A stretch of 7,452 nucleotides of DNA from Acidobacteriota bacterium. Lineage in GTDB: Bacteria; Acidobacteriota; Vicinamibacteria; Vicinamibacterales; UBA2999. The translations under genes and the position numbers were made by a program. The stretch lies in NCBI GenBank assembly GCA_947465275.1, contig CANIAI010000112.1, forward strand, positions 1-7,452, in the 5' to 3' direction. Of the stretch, positions 1 through 5,288 are shown in pieces. Positions within the stretch are counted from its first letter, which is position 1. Every line of letters begins with the position of its first letter. Under the pieces are notes generated by a model. That model was not told the origin of the DNA. It was given only the letters and a program-made list of their open reading frames with translations, and searched no databases.

Positions 1-2
1 AC

Positions 3-1103
3 GCCACCGCCCAGGCGCCCCGCCCGGCGGGCACGACCAGCGGTACGCCGGCGGGCGTGGTGGCCGGGGTCGCGGCCGGGCTGCCCGACTTCAGCGCGGT
101 GGCCGCACGCACGGTGCCGGCCGTCGCCAACATCTCGTCGCAGCAGGTCGTCCGGCGCCCCAATTCGCCGTTCTCGAACGATCCGTTCTTCCGCTACTTC
201 TTCGGTGACAGCGACGACATGTTCGGCAGCCGCCGCGGCATCGAGAGCAGCCTCGGCTCGGGCGTGGTCGTCAGTGCCGATGGCTACATCCTGACGAACA
301 ACCATGTCGTCGCGGGCGAGTCGGGCCGCATCTCGATCGAGCAGCTCCCGGCGATCACCGTGTCGCTCGGCGACCGCCGCGAGGTGAAGGCGCAGATCGT
401 CGGCGTCGATCCGGCCACCGACCTGGCGCTGCTGAAGGTCGAGGCGCGCAACCTCCCGACGATCGGCTGGGGCGACTCGTCGACGCTGAAGGTTGCCGAG
501 TGGGTGCTGGCGATCGGCAACCCGTTCCAGTTGAACCAGACGGTGACGCTCGGCATCATCTCGGCGCTCGGCCGGCGCAACGTCGGCATCTCGGCCTACG
601 AAGACTTCATCCAGACGGACGCGGCGATCAACCCGGGCAACTCCGGCGGCGCCCTCGTCAACGCGCGCGGCGAGCTGGTCGGCATCAACACGGCCATCTT
701 CAGCCAGAGCGGCGGCTACCAGGGGATCGGCTTCGCCGTGCCCAGCAACCTCGCACGCCGGGTGGTCAACGACCTCCGGCAGTTCGGCGAGGTGCGGCGC
801 GGGTCGATCGGCTACGTCGAGGTGGCGCCGCTCACGACGCAGGTGGCGGCTGAACTGGGCGTGCCGTCCAACGCGCGCGGGGTGCTCGTGCAGCGGATGC
901 GCCGGGACTCGGCCGCCTACGATGCCGGCCTGCGCCCGGGGGACATCGTCGTCGCGTTCGGCACCACCGACGTCACCGACAGCGCGCAGCTCTCGCGGCT
1001 GATCCAGGATGCGCGCATCGGCAGCACCGTGACGCTGGCCGTGCTGCGCGACGGCCGCCGGCTCGACCTGAAGGTGCCGATCCGCAGCGGGACCGGGAAC
1101 TGA
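3..1103 (+). CDS. HtrA/DegS-like periplasmic serine protease with one PDZ domain (5' partial)
   Basis: Trypsin-fold serine protease of the HtrA (DegP/DegQ/DegS) family, which degrades misfolded envelope proteins or acts as a stress-sensing protease. Numbering from a GTG at 57, the catalytic triad is visible: His83 in TNNHVV, Asp122 in DPATDLALLKV and Ser196 in GNSGGAL. An aromatic stretch (DPFFRYFFG, about 42-50) sits where the family's LA-loop lies. A single PDZ domain follows at about 249-343, with carboxylate-binding loop GSIGY and core GLRPGDIVVAFG. The reading frame is open to the window edge and the first in-window residues are a Pro/Ala/Thr-rich linker, so the GTG at 57 is probably internal and the real start, with a signal peptide or membrane anchor, lies upstream. 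One PDZ resembles DegS or HhoA-type architecture rather than two-PDZ DegP/DegQ. The sequence does not tell whether it is anchored. It is followed closely by a mechanosensitive channel gene, which suggests an envelope-stress operon. Confidence 0.93.
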   Translation, partial: ATAQAPRPAGTTSGTPAGVVAGVAAGLPDFSAVAARTVPAVANISSQQVVRRPNSPFSNDPFFRYFFGDSDDMFGSRRGIESSLGSGVVVSADGYILTNNHVVAGESGRISIEQLPAITVSLGDRREVKAQIVGVDPATDLALLKVEARNLPTIGWGDSSTLKVAEWVLAIGNPFQLNQTVTLGIISALGRRNVGISAYEDFIQTDAAINPGNSGGALVNARGELVGINTAIFSQSGGYQGIGFAVPSNLARRVVNDLRQFGEVRRGSIGYVEVAPLTTQVAAELGVPSNARGVLVQRMRRDSAAYDAGLRPGDIVVAFGTTDVTDSAQLSRLIQDARIGSTVTLAVLRDGRRLDLKVPIRSGTGN

Positions 1104-1186
1104 CTTCGAACCTGAGCGCCATCGCCGTCGCCCTGGCCGGCGCGCTGCTCGCGGCGTTCCTGCTCGCGGACCTCGCCGCCCGCCTC

Positions 1187-2200
1187 GTGCAGGCGGCGCT
1201 CCGGGCCATCGTCCAGGACGCGGCGATCGAGCAGCGGTTCGTCGACCGTCCGCGCCGCGTCGTGCGGCTGGTCGTCTTCCTCCTCACCGCCGCCGCCCTG
1301 CTCGGCCCCGCGCTCGGGCTCGTCGGCGTCCGCCTGCGCACCGTCCGGAATCCGGATGTGGCCATCGAGTGGCTGCTCGACGCCGGCCTGCGCATCTGTC
1401 TCATCGCGGTCGCCGCCTACTTCGTCGTCCGGATGGGGACGGCGGCAGCCCGCCGCTTCGAGCACGAGATGAGCCGGGGCACCGGCCTCGACGTCCTCGA
1501 GCGGACCAAGCGCGCGCAGACCCTCAGTCGCCTGATCCAGAAGACGCTGTCGGCCGTGGTGGTCAGCATCGCGGCCCTGATGATCCTGCGCGAGCTTCGC
1601 ATCGACATCACGCCGGTGCTGACCGGCGCCGGGATCCTCGGCCTGGCGGTCGGCTTCGGCGCGCAGACGCTGGTGCGCGACATCCTGTCAGGGTTCTTCC
1701 TGATCCTCGAGGACCAGGTACGGGTGGGTGACGTGGCGGCGATCAACGGCCAGGGCGGGCTGGTGGAGGCGATCAACCTGCGGACGGTGGTGCTGCGCGA
1801 CGAACAGGGGGCGGTGCACGTCTTTCCCAGCGGCGAGATCAAGACGCTCGCGAACCTGTCGAAGGACTTCTCGTTCTACGTCATCAACGTGGCGATCGCC
1901 TTCGATGCCGACCCCGACATCGCGACCCGGGCGATGGAAGAGGCCGCCGCCTCGCTGCAGCAGGAGCCGCTCTACCAGCCGCACATCCTCGCGCCACTGG
2001 AGGTCTACGGGGTGGACGCCTACGACCAGGGGCGCCTGGTGCTGAAGGCGCGCATCAAGACGGTCCCGCTGAAGCAGTGGCTGGTCGGGCGGGAGCTGCG
2101 CAAACGGGTCGCCCGGCGGTTCACCGAACTCGGTATCCACTGGCCCGCGGGCGAGACGACCATCACGCTGCGGACACCGCCGCCGGACGAACGCCTCTAG
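1187..2200 (+). CDS. MscS-family small-conductance mechanosensitive channel
   Basis: Inner-membrane channel that opens under membrane tension to release solutes during osmotic downshock. From the GTG at 1187 (337 residues), hydrophobic helices are seen at about 27-48, 66-84 and 119-137. The pore-lining TM3 follows at about 145-170, where small residues alternate (TGAGILGLAVGFGAQTL, then RDILSGF), the MscS signature. The beta domain begins at VRVGDVAAING and contains VFPSGEI, equivalent to the IPN-type motif of the family. An alpha/beta C-terminal domain runs to about 325. The start is doubtful. The frame is open upstream and encodes a further hydrophobic segment (about 1112-1180) that looks like a real first membrane helix, yet it has no ATG, GTG or TTG. 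A CTG at 1100, overlapping the protease stop as CTGA, would give 366 residues and a typical coupled-gene overlap. I report the first conventional start but think translation begins further upstream. It lies downstream of the HtrA-like gene and is probably co-transcribed with it. Confidence 0.9.
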   Translation: MQAALRAIVQDAAIEQRFVDRPRRVVRLVVFLLTAAALLGPALGLVGVRLRTVRNPDVAIEWLLDAGLRICLIAVAAYFVVRMGTAAARRFEHEMSRGTGLDVLERTKRAQTLSRLIQKTLSAVVVSIAALMILRELRIDITPVLTGAGILGLAVGFGAQTLVRDILSGFFLILEDQVRVGDVAAINGQGGLVEAINLRTVVLRDEQGAVHVFPSGEIKTLANLSKDFSFYVINVAIAFDADPDIATRAMEEAAASLQQEPLYQPHILAPLEVYGVDAYDQGRLVLKARIKTVPLKQWLVGRELRKRVARRFTELGIHWPAGETTITLRTPPPDERL

Positions 2201-2236
2201 ACACAGCTCCTGCCGTACCCCGGACGGCCCGTACGT

Positions 2237-2280
2237 GCGAAGAGGCGGACCTGGCCTCGTGGGCCTGACCCGCCTCTCGC
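2237..2280. terminator. GC-rich inverted repeat between convergent genes, possible bidirectional terminator
   Basis: Arms AGAGGCGG (2241-2248) and CCGCCTCT (2270-2277) are perfectly complementary. The pairing continues outward for three more pairs (GCG at 2237-2239 with CGC at 2278-2280) past one bulged A. Inside the loop, GGCC (2253-2256) and GGCC (2262-2265) can form a small inner stem. An outer inverted repeat, GACACAG (2200-2206) and CTGTGTC (2281-2287), flanks the whole structure. It fills most of the 96-base gap between the channel stop and the leuA stop, the right place for a shared terminator. There is no clear T tract on either side, so efficient intrinsic termination is uncertain. 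Confidence 0.45.
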
Positions 2281-2296
2281 CTGTGTCGCTCAGCCG

Positions 2297-3547
2297 CTAC
2301 ACGCCGTGGCCGTAACCCGACTCGTGCATCGCCGGCACCGGGGTCGCCGGCGCGTCGAACGGTTCGTTGGCCTCGGCGGGCACCGCCGCCGCGCGGCGCA
2401 CCGCGCCGACCACCGCGATGATGTCGTCATCGCCGATCGTCTTCCGATCGTCGGCCACCGCCATCAGGCCCCGGTAGACGCGCACCAGCTCGTCACCCTC
2501 GATCTCGAAGCCGAGCGCGGCGCAGCGCTTCTGCACCGCGTGTCGGCCCGAGTGCTTGCCGAGCACCAGCGGATTCCACGGAGCGCCCACGTCGGCGGCG
2601 CTCATGATCTCGTAGGTGCGGCGGTCCTTGAGGACGCCGTCCTGGTGGATGCCGGCTTCGTGCGCGAACGCGTTGCGCCCGACGATCGCCTTGTTCACCT
2701 GCACGCCCTGGCCGGTCAGCTTGGCGAGCATCTCACTGGACCCGTAGAGCTGCTGGGTGACGACGTTGGTGCGGAACGGCATCCGGTCCTGGCGGACGTG
2801 GAACGCCATCACGATCTCCTCGAGCGCGGCGTTGCCCGCCCGCTCGCCGATCCCGTTGACCGTGCACTCGACCTGCCGCGCCCCGCCCTTGACCGCCGCC
2901 AGCGAGTTGGCGACGCCGAGACCGAGGTCATCGTGACAGTGGGTGCTGAAGACCACCTTGTCGCTGTTCGGCACGCGCGACCGGATCTCGGTGAAGAACT
3001 CGTAGATGTCGTCCGGCGTGCTGTAGCCCACCGTGTCCGGCAGGTTGATCGTGGTGGCGCCCACCTTGATGACCGCCTCGACCACCCGGCACAGGAAGTC
3101 GAGGTCGCTGCGGGTGGCGTCTTCGGCCGAGAACTGGACGTCGAACGTGTGGCGCCGCGCGTAGCGGACGGCGTCAACGGCGGCGTCGAGACACTGCTCG
3201 CGCGTGATGCGGAGCTTGGCCTTCAGGTGCAGATCGGACGTCGCGATGAAGGTGTGGATGCGCCCCTGCGCTGCCGGCTGGATGGCCCAGGCGGCCCTCT
3301 CGAGGTCGGCCGGGTGGCACCGGGCGAGGCAGGCGATGATCGGACGCCGCACCTCGGTGGCGATCCGGCGCACCGCGTCAGCCTCGGCGGCCGAGGCGAT
3401 CGGATAGCCGGCCTCGATCACGTCCACCCCGAGCGTGTCGAGCTGGCGCGCGAGCTGGATCTTCTCGGACGGCCGAAGCGAGAACCCGGGGGCCTGTTCC
3501 CCGTCGCGCAGCGTCGTGTCGAAGATGCGTACCTGCTCTTGTGCCAT
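2297..3547 (-). CDS. leuA: 2-isopropylmalate synthase, short form lacking the C-terminal regulatory domain
   Basis: Condenses acetyl-CoA with 2-oxoisovalerate to give 2-isopropylmalate, the committed step of leucine synthesis, in the cytoplasm. The catalytic TIM barrel is complete: FDTTLRDGEQAPGFSL at 9-24 (metal ligand Asp15, Arg14), HTFIATSDLH, NLPDTVGY, STHCHDDLGL with metal ligands His203 and His205, and NGIGERAGNA with Asn239. The linker subdomains follow, with HEAGIHQDGVLKDRRTYEIM (296-315) and GKHSGRHAV. These match LeuA closely, better than homocitrate or citramalate synthases. The protein stops at 416 residues, whereas most bacterial LeuA are about 510. After IGDDDIIAVVGAVRR the sequence is a short Pro/Ala-rich tail, so the leucine-binding dimer domain is absent. 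No room exists downstream for a frameshifted remnant, because the channel gene ends 96 bases away. The ATG at 3547 has a strong ribosome site (GAGGAG, five-base spacer). It is divergent from the LysR gene and separate from leuCD, though on the same strand. Confidence 0.95.
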   Translation of the reverse strand: MAQEQVRIFDTTLRDGEQAPGFSLRPSEKIQLARQLDTLGVDVIEAGYPIASAAEADAVRRIATEVRRPIIACLARCHPADLERAAWAIQPAAQGRIHTFIATSDLHLKAKLRITREQCLDAAVDAVRYARRHTFDVQFSAEDATRSDLDFLCRVVEAVIKVGATTINLPDTVGYSTPDDIYEFFTEIRSRVPNSDKVVFSTHCHDDLGLGVANSLAAVKGGARQVECTVNGIGERAGNAALEEIVMAFHVRQDRMPFRTNVVTQQLYGSSEMLAKLTGQGVQVNKAIVGRNAFAHEAGIHQDGVLKDRRTYEIMSAADVGAPWNPLVLGKHSGRHAVQKRCAALGFEIEGDELVRVYRGLMAVADDRKTIGDDDIIAVVGAVRRAAAVPAEANEPFDAPATPVPAMHESGYGHGV

Positions 3548-3552
3548 CGTGA

Positions 3553-3573
3553 CTCCTCTGCCTCCAGCGAGGC
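3553..3573 (-). promoter_or_regulatory. leuA ribosome binding site with adjacent small hairpin
   Basis: On the minus strand GAGGAG (3558-3553) stands five bases before the leuA ATG and fixes that start. Just upstream is a short stem GCCTC-GCTG-GAGGC (3573-3560). The same CCTC arm could instead pair with the GAGG of the ribosome site, so a two-state leader is conceivable, although the stems are only four to five pairs. A run of eight C (minus strand; G at 3576-3583) lies immediately 5' of it in the presumed leader. Confidence 0.6.
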
Positions 3574-3599
3574 GTGGGGGGGGACTACCCTCCAGTGCC

Positions 3600-3629
3600 A
3601 GTAGACGCGACTGGGTCCGATAATGTCAA
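3600..3629 (-). promoter_or_regulatory. Candidate sigma70-type promoter of leuA
   Basis: Reading the minus strand, a perfect -35 hexamer TTGACA (3629-3624) is followed 18 bases later by TCTACT (3605-3600), which matches four of six positions of the -10 consensus. It sits in the only AT-rich patch of the region and would give a leader of roughly 45 bases before leuA. The weak -10 lowers confidence and is compatible with dependence on an activator. Confidence 0.5.
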
Positions 3630-3641
3630 AATGATAATTAT
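3620..3641. promoter_or_regulatory. Candidate LysR-type operator between leuA and its divergent regulator
   Basis: An AT-rich interrupted palindrome, ATAAT (3620-3624) - 12 bases - ATTAT (3637-3641), lies in the divergent intergenic region. It contains a T-N11-A pair (T3624, A3636) of the kind LysR-type regulators recognise, an 8-base perfect palindrome ATAATTAT (3634-3641) and a direct repeat GATAAT (3619-3624 and 3633-3638). It overlaps the putative leuA -35 hexamer, the usual location for LysR-family activator or repressor contacts. Binding is inferred from position and pattern only. Confidence 0.45.
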
Positions 3642-3698
3642 TCTGTTTGGATTACCGGAGCTTATGGGCCGCGCCTGCCTCCCATCCTCCGGATCCAA

Positions 3699-3735
3699 GC
3701 CCCGTTCCGGGGCAAACAGGGCCTGAAACCGGCCC
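3699..3735 (+). repeat. Two consecutive hairpins in the leader of the LysR-type gene
   Basis: GCCCCG-TTC-CGGGGC (3699-3713) is a perfect six-pair stem with a three-base loop. GGGCC-seven bases-GGCCC (3719-3735) is a second stem that ends directly against the AGGGG ribosome site (3736-3740) of the regulator gene. The GCCCC arm (3699-3703) could also pair with GGGGC (3737-3741), covering the ribosome site, so the leader may adopt alternative folds. In GC-rich DNA such stems can arise by chance. Confidence 0.4.
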
Positions 3736-3747
3736 AGGGGCACAGCC

Positions 3748-4683
3748 GTGGAACTCTCGGAGCTTCGGGTCTTCCTCAAGGTGGCCGCCGAGCGGAGCTT
3801 CTCCCGCGCGGCCATGAAACTCCACCGCACCCAGCCGGCGGTCAGCCAGGCCGTGCGCCGGCTCGAGGAGAGCGTCGGTGAGCGCCTGTTCGACCGGGCT
3901 ACCAAGGATGCGACGCTCACCGATGCGGGCCGGGTGCTGCGCGACTACGCCGAGCGCCTGCTGCGGTTGTCGGAAGAGGCGGAAATCGCCGTCAGGGACC
4001 TGCGCGACCTCAGGCGTGGGCGCGTGCTCATCGGCGCCAACGAGGCGTCGGTGCACGTGGCGCTGCCCCTGATTGCCCGCTTTCGCGAACGCCACCCGCT
4101 CGTCCACGTCGACGTGCGTCGCGTGCCGGCCCGCCAGCTCGGCGCGGAGGTGGCGCAGGGGACGCTCGACTTCGGGGTGCTCACCTTCCAGCCCGCCGAG
4201 CCGCGCCTGGGCACCATCCTGCTCGGGCAGGACGAGCTGGTGATGCTGGTGCCGCCGTCCCATCCGCTGGCCAGCCAGCGGGAGGTGACGCTCGCCGAGT
4301 GCGCGAAGCAGACGCTCATCGCCCACAACGACCCGTCACACGTGCGCGACCGGGTGCTCCGGACGTTCGAGCAGCATCACATCCCGACCAATATCGTCGT
4401 GTCGCTGCCGAGCCTCGAAGGCATCAAGCGCGCGGTCGGGATGCAGCTCGGCGTGGCCCTGCTGCCCCGCCGGTGCGCGGAGGCCGAGATCGCGCGCGGC
4501 GAACTGGTCGCGCTCGCCATGCCCGAGATTCGGCTGCGCCGGCAGATTCGCCTCGTCTACCGCAAGGGCGGCGAGCGCTCGCACGCCTCGGCCGCGTTCC
4601 TCGCGACAGTCGACGAGAAGAAGCCGGACGAGAAAGAGAAAGAGAAAGAGAAAGAGAAGACGCCGAAGGCAGCCGCCTCCTAG
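3748..4683 (+). CDS. LysR-type transcriptional regulator, candidate regulator of leuA/leuCD
   Basis: Cytoplasmic DNA-binding regulator of 311 residues. The N-terminal winged helix-turn-helix is at about 1-60 (MELSELRVFLKVAAERSFSR, then HRTQPAVSQAVRRLEESVGERLFDR and TLTDAGRVL). A linker helix follows at about 61-90. The effector-binding domain is at about 91-289, starting at RGRVLIGANEA, and includes HPLVHVDVRR, GTLDFGVLTF, VPPSHPLA and GMQLGVALLPRRCAE. The effector is not readable from sequence; 2-isopropylmalate or leucine is a guess from context. The GTG start at 3748 is supported by AGGGG seven bases upstream and by the conserved N-terminus. The C-terminus is odd: after the domain ends comes a charged tail (290-311) with five Glu-Lys repeats, not usual for the family. 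The gene diverges from leuA across a 200-base promoter region. At its other end it overlaps the convergent leuD stop by three bases. The divergent position makes autoregulation and control of leuA the most likely role. Confidence 0.93.
   Translation: MELSELRVFLKVAAERSFSRAAMKLHRTQPAVSQAVRRLEESVGERLFDRATKDATLTDAGRVLRDYAERLLRLSEEAEIAVRDLRDLRRGRVLIGANEASVHVALPLIARFRERHPLVHVDVRRVPARQLGAEVAQGTLDFGVLTFQPAEPRLGTILLGQDELVMLVPPSHPLASQREVTLAECAKQTLIAHNDPSHVRDRVLRTFEQHHIPTNIVVSLPSLEGIKRAVGMQLGVALLPRRCAEAEIARGELVALAMPEIRLRRQIRLVYRKGGERSHASAAFLATVDEKKPDEKEKEKEKEKTPKAAAS
4630..4659 (+). repeat. Hexanucleotide tandem repeat (GAGAAA) within the regulator's 3' end
   Basis: Four copies of GAGAAA plus one GAGAAG run in frame with the LysR-type gene and encode (Glu-Lys)x5. 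The purine-only, AT-richer tract contrasts with the surrounding GC-rich coding sequence. Because the unit is six bases, changes in copy number would keep the frame and only alter tail length. It lies 21 bases before the shared CTAG stop with leuD. Confidence 0.9.
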
Positions 4684-5288
4684 CGGAAGCCGGCCACGTA
4701 CGGCAGCCGCGCCGCCGCGGCGTTCACGTCTTCGTAGCGCTCCTTCAGCAGGCCGGTGGTGTCCCAGGCTCCCGTCATGAGCGCGTCGCGCGCCGGACCC
4801 GGCATGGTCACCGGCACGGTCAGACCGGCCAGCGAGCAGGTGCCCGCCTTCAGGTCGACGGTCGCGGCCGCGCCCGGATGCGCCGCCAGCGCGGCCATGA
4901 GCCGCTCGAGATCGGCATGCGTGGCGGTCACGCAGGCCAGGCCGAGCATCATCGAGTTCCCGAAGAAGATCTCCGAGTACGACTCGCCGACGATCGCGCG
5001 GATGCCCCAGCGCCGAAGCCCCTGCGGCGCGTGTTCGCGCGAGGAGCCGCAGCCGAAGTTCCGGTTCACGAGCAGCACCGATGCGCCCTGGTTCACCGGC
5101 TCGTCGAAGGGGTGCACGTGCCCCGCGCGCGTGGCGGCGGCGCGGTCGTCGACGAAGACGTGCGCCTCCATCCCCTCGAAGGTGATGGCGCGGAGAAAGC
5201 GGGCCGGCAGGATCCGGTCGGTGTCGATGTCATCTCCCGGCAGGGCGAGCGCCCGTCCGGTGATCTCCGTAATCCGCAGCGCGTCCAT
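4680..5288 (-). CDS. leuD: 3-isopropylmalate dehydratase small subunit
   Basis: Small subunit of isopropylmalate isomerase, which with LeuC converts 2-isopropylmalate to 3-isopropylmalate via dehydration and rehydration in the cytoplasm. The protein is 202 residues, normal for bacterial LeuD. It shows GDDIDTDRILPARFL at 18-32, NRNFGCGSSREHAPQGL at 75-91 (the swivel-domain signature of aconitase-type small subunits) and SYSEIFFGNSMMLGL at 103-117. The frame extends further upstream, but the ATG at 5288 is chosen because it gives the conserved N-terminus, overlaps the leuC stop by one base (TGATG) and has AGGGGG just upstream inside leuC. It is therefore translationally coupled to leuC, which suits a heterodimer. 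Its TAG stop shares the CTAG at 4680-4683 with the convergent LysR gene, so no intergenic terminator exists between them. Confidence 0.96.
   Translation of the reverse strand: MDALRITEITGRALALPGDDIDTDRILPARFLRAITFEGMEAHVFVDDRAAATRAGHVHPFDEPVNQGASVLLVNRNFGCGSSREHAPQGLRRWGIRAIVGESYSEIFFGNSMMLGLACVTATHADLERLMAALAAHPGAAATVDLKAGTCSLAGLTVPVTMPGPARDALMTGAWDTTGLLKERYEDVNAAAARLPYVAGFR

Noticed and set aside
917..1465. Minus-strand open frame across the protease-channel junction
   Set aside because: Antisense to two recognisable proteins, with Glu/Asp/Gln/Arg-rich low-complexity translation.
2297..3547. Homocitrate or citramalate synthase instead of LeuA
   Set aside because: Length alone would allow it, but the HTFIATSDLH, NGIGERAGNA and GVLKDRRTYEIM segments match LeuA closely and leuCD are nearby.
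3576..3583. Eight-base G tract as a phase-variation switch
   Set aside because: It lies in the non-coding leader of leuA, so slippage would not change any frame, and no promoter spacing clearly depends on it.
2306..3604. 432-codon open frame on the + strand opposite leuA
   Set aside because: It mirrors leuA codon structure in GC-rich DNA. The translation is rich in Arg, His, Asp and Val with no recognisable domain, and leuA on the other strand is unambiguous.
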